A DNA stretch of 64,000 bases from Heyndrickxia vini (GTDB taxonomy: Bacteria; Bacillota; Bacilli; Bacillales; Bacillaceae_C). The stretch covers positions 2,820,653-2,884,652 of the forward strand of contig NZ_CP065425.1 of the NCBI RefSeq assembly GCF_016772275.1, written 5' to 3'. The translations under genes were made by a program, and so were the position numbers. Shown here piece by piece: positions 45,777-55,608 of the stretch. Under the pieces are notes generated by a model, which saw nothing but the letters and a program-made list of their open reading frames with translations, made no database searches and had not been told where the DNA came from. Within the stretch, counting starts at the first letter, position 1; each line of letters opens with the position of its first letter.

Positions 45777-46183
45777 TGTTTAAAGCGAATCGAAGCTCGA
45801 TTGTCGACCAAGTAAAAATTAATGATATTTTCTATGCATCCAGTTTCCATATTGGGGATTCTTCCTATATCAATGCGGTTGCAAAGGTGTTTGCCGTTCA
45901 AAGGGAGAAGGAGTTATTTTATGGATTTGAAGCAAATTATGAAGATTTCCCCAACTTCACTGAACCGATTCCTATCCCGCCAATTACAGAAAACTTACAA
46001 TTTAATCGATTTAATGCTAATCCTTCTATTCATGTGTCAAAAGTAAGAATTATTGGTATCTCTACAAGTTCCATTTTCCATATTGGAAACACGAAAAGAG
46101 CTTATCTCGAAGCAAGAGTCCACCATACTCGACAGCTAGAACAGGTACCAGAAAACAGACACAAAATAAAGAGTCTATCATAA
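45776..46183 (+). CDS. gerPE: spore germination protein GerPE
   Basis: A 135-residue GerPE: two copies of the I-S-S-x-F-xIG core (FYASSFHIGDS near residue 20 and GISTSSIFHIGNT near 95). The start overlaps the gerPD stop (TAATG), so it is translationally coupled. Length is similar to B. subtilis GerPE (about 129). Confidence 0.93.
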   Translation: MFKANRSSIVDQVKINDIFYASSFHIGDSSYINAVAKVFAVQREKELFYGFEANYEDFPNFTEPIPIPPITENLQFNRFNANPSIHVSKVRIIGISTSSIFHIGNTKRAYLEARVHHTRQLEQVPENRHKIKSLS

Positions 46184-46227
46184 ACTACAACAGAAGATTA
46201 TTTTCTTTATAAAAAGGATGTTGTCTC

Positions 46228-46449
46228 ATGCCTGCTATCGTCGGAGCTACACAAGTTGTGAATGTTGAGGGCAATGCTGTTGTACATTTTGGAGATACTG
46301 CCGTTATCTCTCCAAAAAGTAATTCAAAAACGACAAATGGCTCAGGGGCTGTCAATACAGGAGCATTATTTATGGTCACTAACGGATTCAGCCTTAACAC
46401 AACATTTGATGCCAATCTTATCGATCAGCCGATTGCCGGAAATAACTAA
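46228..46449 (+). CDS. gerPF: spore germination protein GerPF
   Basis: A 73-residue GerPF (MPAIVGATQVVNVEGNAVVH, then FGDTAVISPKS), paralogue of GerPA with SGAVNTGALFMVTNG. Last gene of the operon, followed by the terminator shared with addA. Confidence 0.94.
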   Translation: MPAIVGATQVVNVEGNAVVHFGDTAVISPKSNSKTTNGSGAVNTGALFMVTNGFSLNTTFDANLIDQPIAGNN

Positions 46450-46458
46450 GTTTTTAAT

Positions 46459-46489
46459 AAAAAAAGGAACAGTTTCTAAACTGTTCCTA
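46459..46489. terminator. bidirectional terminator, gerPF / addA
   Basis: AGGAACAGTTT/AAACTGTTCCT stem with an A tract on the left that becomes a T-run for addA. The addA stop codon touches the stem. Confidence 0.85.
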
Positions 46490-49400
46490 CATTTTCAGTA
46501 AATGTCCGCCATCAAAGAAATAAAGATATTTTCCTGCTACTGTTCTTTTCAAAATTTGCATTAACGCTTTTTCATATAAATCAATTTGAATTCTATACCT
46601 ATTTTCTAGAATTGGTTTCGCCTCTTCAAATCCACCTTTAAATCGATCATGAATTCCATCCGTTTTATAATCGAGCAGATAGATCCCTTCATCATTTTCA
46701 ATAATACAATCAATGACCCCTTGAACAAGAATTGTATCATTATTCGATTGAGTATCTAAATTGAAATCCTTATCCTGAATGGCCATACTAAAGGGAACTT
46801 CCCTTTGGATATTATTTGCCTCTAACATCATTTTTCCGATATCTGTAGAAAAAAGGGACAGGATTTGCTTTATATTTATCACTTCAATTTGCTCTCCTGT
46901 TAATAACTCTTTTCTTTTCATTTCCTCTAACAATTCTTTAATGCTATCAGCTGTAGGTGTTTCATTAAACGGCAAATGCTGCATTACCATATGCATCGCT
47001 GTTCCGCGTTCTGCCGGTGATAATGACTCTTCTTTCATAAAACGAGGACGATTGAATATTGGTTTATTAACTTTCCTTAAAAAATCAGTACTACTTGCCG
47101 CATCCCTAGTCTCATACATACGCTTAATTTCTGAAACGGATTGTTTTGAACGTTTCCTCGTGGACATTTCATACGGATATTGGAATGATAACCGTTCTAA
47201 TATCTCATTTTTTTGTGAGGAGCCAAAATTAACGACCTTGCCCTCTTTAACATTTTCAATCCAAGTATCATCATTTTTATGATCTTCACTCGTGTTTTCT
47301 ATTAAACTCATTTTATCGATTATATCGATATGCCATCGAGACGGATGCTTAACGATATCAGCTGGAATTAGAGATTTATTATGAGAAATTATTTTATCTA
47401 TTGTTTCACTTTCTTCATGTCTAACCAAGGCTGGTCCAATCCAGTCTATATAACTGGAAGCCTTGGCTCGATTATTATCCTTCAATAGCCATTCTTGATG
47501 ATTTAACGTTTTACCCCATCTACTTAAAGATTTTTCCGCATTTTTCAAGCTTCCTACAAGAAATAGCTTTTCTTTTGCTCTTGTTAAAGCAACATAAAGT
47601 ACGCGCATTTCTTCAGATATGGTCTCTAACTTTTTCTTTCTCTTTAGTGCTAATTGTGGCAAAGAAGGATAAGTAATTCGTTTATCTATGTTCACATATT
47701 TGGTTGCAAAGCCTAATTCCTTGTCAAATAAATAGGAATGATTGATGTCCATCATATTAAATTTTCGGGATAATCCTGCAACAAAAACTACGGGAAATTC
47801 TAATCCTTTACTAGAATGGATGGTCATTAGTTTAACAACATCTTCTTGCTCACTTAAAGCTCTTGCAGTACCTAAATCATCTCCGCGTTCTTGCATTCTT
47901 TCAATAAAACGCAAGAAACGAAATAATCCCCGAAAGGATGTTGTCTCATATTGTCTTGCCCGATCATAAAAGGCGCGTAAATTCGCTTGCCTTTGTTTCC
48001 CACCCGGCAACCCACCAACATAATCATAAAAATGTGTGTCACGATATAATTGCCAAATTAAATCAGATAATGCTCCTTGGCGTGCCAAACTTCGCCAATG
48101 ATTTAATTGGTTAATAAAAGTGGTTAACTTTTCATGAAGCTCTTCATTTTCAACTGCAGGCTTCATTAAGGTGAAATTTTTCACTGCTTCAAAAAATGTT
48201 CCATATTTCGATTGAATACGAATAATCGATAGTTCCTCTTCGTCTAATCCACAAATCGGTGATCGCAAAACAGATGCAACTGGAATGTCTTGATATGGAT
48301 TGTCAATCACCTTTAGCAGTGAAAGAATAATGGATATTTCGGTTGCATCAAAATATCCTGTCCGAAGATCCGCATAAATCGGAATCCCTTCAAGTTTAAA
48401 CTGTTCCATAATTTCCGGTGCCCATGGCATTGAACGTAAGAGAATAACAATATCACGGTATTGGATAGGGCGGTAACTCCCCGTCTTCGGGTTAAAGACC
48501 GGAGTCTTTTCCATTATTAAGTGTTTAATTTTTCTTGCCATATACCGAGCTTCCAATTGTGATTGTTCTAATTCGGCGCGATCAAACTCATCTGTCACAT
48601 GCTCATTATCATCATCATTTTCGGGTTGTAAGTTTTCATCCGCTTGATCGATAATAATTAGTTCAACAGGATATTCTTCGTCTTCGGGATACGCGGCACC
48701 TTTCACTAACTCCGCTTGTGTATCATACTCAATTTCGCCGACATTAGTCCCCATGATTTGCTTAAACAAAAAGTTAGTCCCCGCTAACACTTCAGATCGG
48801 CTTCGGAAATTTTGTGAAAGATCTATTTTTAAACCCGTATTTTCACCATCTGATGTAAAGCGATGATATTTTCCCAAAAATAGATTAGGTTCCGCTAACC
48901 GGAAACGATAAATAGATTGTTTCACATCACCTACCATAAATAAGTTTCCATTGTAATCTCCTTCATGTGTTACAAGATTTAAAATCGTTTCTTGGACCAT
49001 ATTCGTATCTTGATATTCGTCCACAAGCACTTCCTTAAATTGATCGCGGAATGTCAGCGCTGCAACAGATGGTTTAGGATTTTCCATCGTCGATTCGGAA
49101 TCCATTAATATGCGGAGGCAGTAATGTTCTAAATCTGAAAAATCGACTATTCCTTTCTCTTTTTTTATTTGTGAAAAACGATTGGCGTACATTTTCGTTA
49201 ACTCAATTAATAAAGCAACGTTTTCCTTCATCTCACTTATATCTTTAAGAAAACTTTCAGGCTTACGTGAAAATAACTCTTCTTTTAACTTTTCTAAGAT
49301 CTTTTTAGCATTTTTTCTTAAATCATCCGCCTCTTTGACGAGCTGTTTGTCAAACTCTTCTCCCCTACAGCTTTTTGCACGCGAAAAACTCCAATTATTC

Positions 49401-50257
49401 ATTTCATTGTACAACTCTTGCCAAGATGTTTCGTTTGCCTGTAATAAACGTTCCACGATTGCAAGATCATCTAAATAATTTTCCGCTCTTGGTGCCGGCC
49501 CTGCAGGAAGCTTCGTCATTTCGACTGCTTCCTCGAGCGCATCTTTCGCACCTTGTAGTTGAAGCCTTATATCAAAACGCAATATATCAATAAATGCCAA
49601 GTCTTCAATTGCGGTTTCTTCGTCGACATGATACATGTTAAGAACGTCATCTAACCATTTATTAGGGAATGGATGGGAACAGGAGAATTCATATAATTTT
49701 TGAATTAGCTCCTGTAATGCTGTATCACTTCGATCATTTGTAAATGTGTCTACTACCTTAAAAAATGAGTCATTATCTTCTTTCCCATATTCATCTTCAA
49801 ATAATTCTTCGAGAACTTCATCCCTTAATAAAACTGCCTCAGTGGAATCGGCAATTCTAAAGCTTGGATCGATATCGATTAAGTAATAATATTTTCGAAT
49901 CACTTCAAGACAGAAGGAGTGAAGTGTGGATATTGATGCCTTATTTAACAAACTTAACTGTCTTCGTAAACGTGTTGAGCTTGGATTTTTGATGATTTCC
50001 TTTTCTAGCGCTTCACCGATCCGATGTCTCATTTCAGCAGCAGAAGCATTTGTAAATGTAACAACCAGCAATTCATCAACATCAATTGGGTCTTCTTTAG
50101 CAATGATTTTCTGTATCATTCTTTCCACTAATACTGCTGTTTTTCCCGATCCTGCTGCAGCTGCAACCAATATATTTTGATCTTTCGCATAAATGGCTTT
50201 CCATTGATCATCTGTCCATGTCACATCTTGTGGCTTAGATGGTATCGATGTTTTCAT
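46487..50257 (-). CDS. addA: helicase-nuclease AddAB, subunit AddA
   Basis: A 1256-residue UvrD-type 3'-5' helicase plus C-terminal RecB-like nuclease. Walker A AAAGSGKTAVLVERM near residue 35, VDFSDLEHYCL, motif II VDEYQDTN, MVGDVKQSIYRFR, the C-terminal helicase motif TIHSSKGLEFPVVFVAGL and ALTRAKEKL, then nuclease LLDYKTDGI near 1190. Works with AddB on double-strand breaks and on Chi recognition. Its start lies 23 bp inside addB, behind GGAGGTAGG, so translation is coupled. Confidence 0.97.
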   Translation of the reverse strand: MKTSIPSKPQDVTWTDDQWKAIYAKDQNILVAAAAGSGKTAVLVERMIQKIIAKEDPIDVDELLVVTFTNASAAEMRHRIGEALEKEIIKNPSSTRLRRQLSLLNKASISTLHSFCLEVIRKYYYLIDIDPSFRIADSTEAVLLRDEVLEELFEDEYGKEDNDSFFKVVDTFTNDRSDTALQELIQKLYEFSCSHPFPNKWLDDVLNMYHVDEETAIEDLAFIDILRFDIRLQLQGAKDALEEAVEMTKLPAGPAPRAENYLDDLAIVERLLQANETSWQELYNEMNNWSFSRAKSCRGEEFDKQLVKEADDLRKNAKKILEKLKEELFSRKPESFLKDISEMKENVALLIELTKMYANRFSQIKKEKGIVDFSDLEHYCLRILMDSESTMENPKPSVAALTFRDQFKEVLVDEYQDTNMVQETILNLVTHEGDYNGNLFMVGDVKQSIYRFRLAEPNLFLGKYHRFTSDGENTGLKIDLSQNFRSRSEVLAGTNFLFKQIMGTNVGEIEYDTQAELVKGAAYPEDEEYPVELIIIDQADENLQPENDDDNEHVTDEFDRAELEQSQLEARYMARKIKHLIMEKTPVFNPKTGSYRPIQYRDIVILLRSMPWAPEIMEQFKLEGIPIYADLRTGYFDATEISIILSLLKVIDNPYQDIPVASVLRSPICGLDEEELSIIRIQSKYGTFFEAVKNFTLMKPAVENEELHEKLTTFINQLNHWRSLARQGALSDLIWQLYRDTHFYDYVGGLPGGKQRQANLRAFYDRARQYETTSFRGLFRFLRFIERMQERGDDLGTARALSEQEDVVKLMTIHSSKGLEFPVVFVAGLSRKFNMMDINHSYLFDKELGFATKYVNIDKRITYPSLPQLALKRKKKLETISEEMRVLYVALTRAKEKLFLVGSLKNAEKSLSRWGKTLNHQEWLLKDNNRAKASSYIDWIGPALVRHEESETIDKIISHNKSLIPADIVKHPSRWHIDIIDKMSLIENTSEDHKNDDTWIENVKEGKVVNFGSSQKNEILERLSFQYPYEMSTRKRSKQSVSEIKRMYETRDAASSTDFLRKVNKPIFNRPRFMKEESLSPAERGTAMHMVMQHLPFNETPTADSIKELLEEMKRKELLTGEQIEVINIKQILSLFSTDIGKMMLEANNIQREVPFSMAIQDKDFNLDTQSNNDTILVQGVIDCIIENDEGIYLLDYKTDGIHDRFKGGFEEAKPILENRYRIQIDLYEKALMQILKRTVAGKYLYFFDGGHLLKM

Positions 50258-53200
50258 TGATTCCTACCTCCTCTCTCATGCGCGATAGAATATCTTCTGG
50301 TTTGCTCGGTGTTAATAATCGATAATCATTGTTTTCTAATGACTGATCAAATTGACAAACCGATTTAAATGAACAATATTCACACGGCGTCTTCTTTTTA
50401 AGCTTATATGGTGAAATATCAACGATTCCGGATGTAATATCGTTTCCTGATTTCTTGTATCTATTTCTGACATAATGACTCATTAGCGAAAAATCCTTTT
50501 CTGAAGCTACTTGTGATCTAGACGATAAGGAGCCGTCCTTTTTGATTTCAGCCGATACAATCTTTGAACTGCCTGTTTCCAATGTTTGATCCATAAGCTT
50601 AATAACATCTGTATCTTCCATTAACAGACCTTTCATTTTAAAACGTTTAAATATCTCATCATCAATTTCATCCATCGTTAATATTCGATTACTTTTAATA
50701 ATTGGATTATGGAGATGAAAATACAAAACGCCAGCAGGTAAACCTTCTGTTCCAATAAGATTTTTTGAATGGGTAACGACTATATCTAAGTAAGTGAGCA
50801 TTTGAAGTGCCAAGCCATAATAGACTTCGGTTAAATCTAACTCTCGCTGACTTGATTTATAATCAATAATTCTTAAATATACACCATTTTGATCTTGAGC
50901 CTTGTCTACACGGTCAATTCTTCCTTGCAGTTCCATTTTCACGCCATTTTTCAATGTAAATGATAGCGGTGGTAAAAAAGCTTTTGGACCAAAACCCAAC
51001 TCTAAACCAATTGGAGCGAATCCACTTACTTTAGCATGTTCACTTAGTATTATTGAAGCTCTTCCTATAACTTGTTCAAGTTTTCTTTTAATATAATGAT
51101 ACCGATTTGAGCTTAATAAAATTTGATGTTGGAGCCTTGGTGACAAATAAGCTACAGCTTCTTTTGCCAAAAGATTACACTGTTCTTTTGTAAGATTTGA
51201 CCAAGAAATACCGTTTTTTTGAAGATTTTCAGCAATCCATTTTAATGCCCCATGGAATAGATCGCCAATAGCAGGTGCTTCAAGCTTAAATATATCCCGT
51301 TCATGAAGTTTCAAGCCGTGGGTCGAAAAATGGGCAAATGGACAGGAATGAAAAAGCTCCATTCTTGACACACTGGCTAAAATCGTTTCACCATATAGCT
51401 CTTTACTCGTTTCAGCAGAAAGCTTCTTTGCCCGATTTTCATAAAAAAGACTTGATAGCACATGTTTCGCTCGTTTTTTCTGCTGCAAATTTTCAAAGTA
51501 AAAATTGTAAACATCCCACCATATATCAGCAACCGGGTACTTTCTCAATTTCAATTGCAACTGTGACGTTAAAAAAGCAATCGCAGAATTTGGATGTGAG
51601 ATGTAATCAATTTGCTCCTTATCTATTAATTCGGATGGATCATTAACGATCATTTTCTCAATCATTTCCGGAAAAATTTCTTTCATTCGTTTTATATAAG
51701 GAGACGGTAAAAGTGCTTTTCCTTCCTCATTTGCAATTGGATATGAAAGATATAGTTTCTGTGATGGTGTAGTAAAAGCTTTATAGGCGATAAACTCCTC
51801 ATCAAGTAATCTTGTTTTACTGCTTGGGGCAATCTTCATTCCATTTGTTATTAACATTTCTCTGTCAGAATCTGCAAGCACGCCTTCTTCATTGATTTTT
51901 GCAGGCATTACACCGTCGTTTAAACCAATAATGAAAGCGACTTTAACATCTGATAATCGCGATAATTCAAGGTTTGCAACTAGTACTTGATCAACTGCCG
52001 GCGGCACAATTGAAAACTTCATGGCTTCGATCCCAGCATCTAAAATACTTGCAAATTTTTTCACTGTTATTGTTTCATCGCCCAATATTTCTACAAATTG
52101 ATCTAATAATTCGATTACGGCATTCCATGCTTGATCATGTTCTCTAGCTGATAATAAGTTACCGTGATCCTCGGCCTGATTTCTTAAACTTTCAAGCTTC
52201 GCAGGAATGTCCAGTTCTTCCAAAAATAAATACAATGCCTCACAGAAGTCTCTTCCATTGACACCTTTATTCATCCTTTTTGAAAGCTTTATAATTGGAG
52301 TTGTTATTAATGAACGCAAGTTATTAATTTCTTGTTCCATTTCTTTTTCTTTATCCGTTTGTCTCGAATGCTCCATTTCAAGACCACGAAATCTTCGATA
52401 AATCCAGCGATCTTTGCTTGTCCATTTCGATCCTTGGATTCCATATGCTAGAACGTAATTTTCAAGCAAGTCCATCTTTTCTCTCAGTTTTTCTGTAGAC
52501 TGGGTGAGTGGGAATAACAAATCCGTTTTCACTGCGCGAAATACTGATTCATATCGCCAAAAGCCAGTTATAACCTCTAACGTTGATCGTATGAGTTCAA
52601 TTAAAGGATGATTTAACATCGTTCTCTTCTGATCAATGAAGTATGGAATTTGGTGATCAGAAAAACAAGTTTCAAGCATTTCCTGATATTCATGACCGTT
52701 CCGAACTAGGATCGCAATGTCCTGATAACGAAATTTATTTATTCTTACAAGCTCACGGATTTCTCGGGCAGCTGCTTCCATTTCAGCTCTTCGATTAACC
52801 GCTTGAAATAATTGAACTTGTGGTTGATGATCATATGGTTTCACAGGAAGGTTGTCAAAATTCTCCTCTAAATGCATTAAACTATCATCTGTATAACGAA
52901 TTAGTTTCTTTAAAACTATATTATCTTCTATTTCTACACCATGAGCGTAAGCCAGTTCTGATAATGTTAAGTAAGTCTCACTAGACATTCTAAATAAATG
53001 TAAATCATTTGATATCTCGTTTCGGAATGGCTGATCCAATGTCAAGGCTATCGTCACTTGTTTACATACTTTCATAAGTTGACCAACAACTAAATATTCT
53101 TGTGGTGTAAAACTATGAAATCCATCGATATAAATCTGTGCATTTTGTAAGTAAAAGGAAGACTGAATTGATTCCGCAAGCAGTGTTAAATAATCTTCGG

Positions 53201-53738
53201 AATCAAGATACTTATTAGCTAATTTCTCCTCAAAATCACAGTAAATTAATTCTAAATCATGTAATTTATCAGCAAGTACCTTTGAACCATTATTCTCCAT
53301 TTCCCCTTGCTTACCTATAATATCTTCTGGATGGATACAATATCGCTTAAATTCAGTTAACATCATTTCTACGTGATGAATAAACCCTGTTTTATCAGCG
53401 GCTCTTCCAAATAGCCTAAGCTCGTCTTTTTTGTCTTCAATAATTTTTCGAATCAGCATATTAAGTCCTTCATTGGTAATATGCATTCGATTGATGCCGC
53501 CTGTTTCTTGTAAGATCCTCCAGGCGAGTCTGGAAAAACTAAATACTTGTGCGCGTATCATCCCCCCTAATCCAGGGGTTTTAATTAAACTATATTCAGA
53601 TAAAAAAGTCATTTGATCCGGTACTAAATATATGATTGGCGAACCATTCGGCTCATCCATCAGTTTTGTTCGAATTTCATTATTAATAAACCTTGTTTTG
53701 CCCGTTCCAGAACGACCAATGACAAAGCGAACAGACAT
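50235..53738 (-). CDS. addB: helicase-nuclease AddAB, subunit AddB
   Basis: A 1167-residue AddB. It has an N-terminal helicase-like fold with Walker A GRSGTGKT (residues 8-15), a central Chi-recognition/scaffold region, and a C-terminal nuclease with GRIDRVD and RIIDYKSS (the D and K of the active site). The iron-sulfur cysteines are visible: Cys in LFHSCPFAHFS and the cluster PCEYCSFKSVCQF near the end. First gene of addB-addA. Length is as in B. subtilis (1166). Confidence 0.97.
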   Translation of the reverse strand: MSVRFVIGRSGTGKTRFINNEIRTKLMDEPNGSPIIYLVPDQMTFLSEYSLIKTPGLGGMIRAQVFSFSRLAWRILQETGGINRMHITNEGLNMLIRKIIEDKKDELRLFGRAADKTGFIHHVEMMLTEFKRYCIHPEDIIGKQGEMENNGSKVLADKLHDLELIYCDFEEKLANKYLDSEDYLTLLAESIQSSFYLQNAQIYIDGFHSFTPQEYLVVGQLMKVCKQVTIALTLDQPFRNEISNDLHLFRMSSETYLTLSELAYAHGVEIEDNIVLKKLIRYTDDSLMHLEENFDNLPVKPYDHQPQVQLFQAVNRRAEMEAAAREIRELVRINKFRYQDIAILVRNGHEYQEMLETCFSDHQIPYFIDQKRTMLNHPLIELIRSTLEVITGFWRYESVFRAVKTDLLFPLTQSTEKLREKMDLLENYVLAYGIQGSKWTSKDRWIYRRFRGLEMEHSRQTDKEKEMEQEINNLRSLITTPIIKLSKRMNKGVNGRDFCEALYLFLEELDIPAKLESLRNQAEDHGNLLSAREHDQAWNAVIELLDQFVEILGDETITVKKFASILDAGIEAMKFSIVPPAVDQVLVANLELSRLSDVKVAFIIGLNDGVMPAKINEEGVLADSDREMLITNGMKIAPSSKTRLLDEEFIAYKAFTTPSQKLYLSYPIANEEGKALLPSPYIKRMKEIFPEMIEKMIVNDPSELIDKEQIDYISHPNSAIAFLTSQLQLKLRKYPVADIWWDVYNFYFENLQQKKRAKHVLSSLFYENRAKKLSAETSKELYGETILASVSRMELFHSCPFAHFSTHGLKLHERDIFKLEAPAIGDLFHGALKWIAENLQKNGISWSNLTKEQCNLLAKEAVAYLSPRLQHQILLSSNRYHYIKRKLEQVIGRASIILSEHAKVSGFAPIGLELGFGPKAFLPPLSFTLKNGVKMELQGRIDRVDKAQDQNGVYLRIIDYKSSQRELDLTEVYYGLALQMLTYLDIVVTHSKNLIGTEGLPAGVLYFHLHNPIIKSNRILTMDEIDDEIFKRFKMKGLLMEDTDVIKLMDQTLETGSSKIVSAEIKKDGSLSSRSQVASEKDFSLMSHYVRNRYKKSGNDITSGIVDISPYKLKKKTPCEYCSFKSVCQFDQSLENNDYRLLTPSKPEDILSRMREEVGINENIDTI

Positions 53739-53822
53739 AATTTCATCTCCTACTTTAAACTCGTATTCTACTATTATAATATATATTCTCTTATTTTTTC
53801 ATGGATGAAATAACTGGCAGTA

Positions 53823-53870
53823 AAAGGACCGTTCTTTTCCGCTCCAATCCACTCTGCGTTTTCATATTTG
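53823..53870. repeat. deletion derivative of the 60-kb extragenic element
   Basis: CCGTTCTTTTCCGCT fused directly to CCAATCCACTCTGCGTTT. These are the left and right ends of the element at 59995-60296 joined across TTCCGCT, which occurs at both of its ends. The rest of 53739-53935 shows nothing else recognisable. Confidence 0.7.
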
Positions 53871-53933
53871 TAAAATACAACTACCTAATCACCTTCATAC
53901 TGATTAATAGCGTTTGCAAATACAACCTCTAGA

Positions 53934-53974
53934 TAAAAAAAGGAGTTAGTCCGGCAATTGTTGGACTACTCCTT
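53934..53974 (-). terminator. terminator of sigma-54 activator gene
   Basis: AAGGAGTAGTCC/GGACTAACTCCTT stem (one bulge) followed by TTTTTTT on the minus strand. Confidence 0.87.
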
Positions 53975-53982
53975 GGGTATGA

Positions 53983-55392
53983 TTATTTAATGTTATGTTG
54001 TTTACATTTATCATATAAACTAGTTTTTCCTATACCTAATAGCTTCGAAGCTTCCAGTTTATTTCCACCGCACAATTGCAAGGCGTTCACAATTGTCTGC
54101 TTTTCTACTAAAGATAAAGTTTCCTTCAGTGTTGGGAAGCTTTCCGAATGATTGTGGTGATCGACATGCACTTTCTGTTTTTCAGATGCCAAATAATCAT
54201 TTTCTCGTAAATATAAAGGCAAATGAACATGATCAATCGTGTTTCCCTCTAATACATTAACAGCTCTTTCTAATACATTTTCTAGTTCACGGATATTTCC
54301 TGGCCAATTATGCTGTTGCAGTTTCGATATAACTCGATTGGTCAAGTTTATTCCGTGCCGATGAAACTTTTTTTCTAGCTTTTTCAACAGAAATGATGCT
54401 ATGTAGGGTATATCTTCTTTTCTTTCGCGGAGGGGCGGGATTTCTAATTTAATCACATTTAACCGATAATACAGATCTTGACGAAATGTACCTTCTTCAA
54501 TCATCTTCTCTAGATTTCGATGGGTCGCTGCAATAATTCGTACATCAATGGCTTTCGGTTTTTGGCCTCCCACCCGTTCAATTTCTCCTTCTTGTAAAAC
54601 TCTCAAAAGTTTACTTTGCATCGATAAAGGCATATCACCAATTTCATCTAAAAATATCGTACCAAAGTTGGCAAGCTCGAACTTCCCTCTTTTTCCGCCT
54701 TTTTTCGCCCCGGTAAAAGCACCCTCTTCATAGCCAAATAGTTCGGATTCCAATAAATGCTCGGGTATCGATGCACAATTAATTCGAACAAAAGGGAATT
54801 GCTCACGAGAACTATTTTGGTGAATGGCATGAGCAAATAATTCTTTTCCGGTACCTGATTCACCTGTTAATAATACCGCGGAATTGCTTACCGATATTTT
54901 TTCAGCCATTTTCTTTGCTAACATAAACTTTGAACTTATACCGATGATATCCGAGAATTTATATTTACTTTTCAGTCCATTTTCATAATTAATTTTATAA
55001 TAATTCAGCTCTTCTAAAAGGGGTTGGATTTTTTTAGAGTAGTCCCACCATTCTTGTTGTGTTCGAAATAAAACGGTTCCTACTGCACCAACCAATTCTC
55101 CTTCTACAAAAAGAGGATAGCGGTTGGCAATCATTTCTCCTCCTTTAATTGGCTGTATCGCAGACAATTCTGCTTGTCCCGATTTTGCAACAATATGCAT
55201 TCGGGAATTTTCAATAATATTTTGTACTGGCTGGTTGATTGCCTCCTCAGCTTTAATCCCCAAAAATTCACAATAGCCGGAATTTATATAGCGTATCAAG
55301 CCTTTCGAATCTACTACTACAATTCTTTCGGCCGCTAGATTTATAATTTCTTCTAACCATTTATATGGGAGATAATCAAATCCAAATTGCAT
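53983..55392 (-). CDS. sigma-54-dependent PAS/AAA+/Fis activator
   Basis: A 469-residue enhancer-binding protein for SigL (RpoN) polymerase. PAS domain about residues 10-115 (IVVVDSKGLIRYINSGYCEF), AAA+ domain about 146-380 with Walker A GESGTGKELFA, the SigL-contacting loop GAFTGA intact, Walker B TIFLDEIGDMP and arginine-finger region LYYRLNV, then a Fis-type HTH (NKLEASKLLGIGKTSLYDKC). It lies downstream of the permease and dehydrogenase genes, the former of which has a perfect -24/-12 promoter, so it is most likely their activator, with the PAS domain sensing the metabolite. Effector unknown. Confidence 0.93.
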   Translation of the reverse strand: MQFGFDYLPYKWLEEIINLAAERIVVVDSKGLIRYINSGYCEFLGIKAEEAINQPVQNIIENSRMHIVAKSGQAELSAIQPIKGGEMIANRYPLFVEGELVGAVGTVLFRTQQEWWDYSKKIQPLLEELNYYKINYENGLKSKYKFSDIIGISSKFMLAKKMAEKISVSNSAVLLTGESGTGKELFAHAIHQNSSREQFPFVRINCASIPEHLLESELFGYEEGAFTGAKKGGKRGKFELANFGTIFLDEIGDMPLSMQSKLLRVLQEGEIERVGGQKPKAIDVRIIAATHRNLEKMIEEGTFRQDLYYRLNVIKLEIPPLRERKEDIPYIASFLLKKLEKKFHRHGINLTNRVISKLQQHNWPGNIRELENVLERAVNVLEGNTIDHVHLPLYLRENDYLASEKQKVHVDHHNHSESFPTLKETLSLVEKQTIVNALQLCGGNKLEASKLLGIGKTSLYDKCKQHNIK

Positions 55393-55442
55393 TATAAACT
55401 ACTCCTCAAAATTTTCTTATTCTAATATACTGGATTGTTGAT

Positions 55443-55500
55443 TTCCGCTACAGGTACTCGCTTTTCGCGGGACTGACGATAGATAAGCCTACACTCCAAT
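55443..55500. repeat. partial copy of the 60-kb extragenic element
   Basis: TTCCGCTACAGGTACTCGCT, then TTTCGCGG and a degenerate tail, equals the left 35-40 bp of the element at 59995-60296. It sits between the activator and dehydrogenase genes; 55501-55608 shows only a weak hairpin. Confidence 0.7.
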
Positions 55501-55608
55501 CGACATGACGTCAATATCAACACTGTACTTTAACAAAGCCTGTTCTAATTATTATAACAAAAGAAGAGGAATAATTTACGGTATTTTCTAACAATTAGAT
55601 TAGAAATA

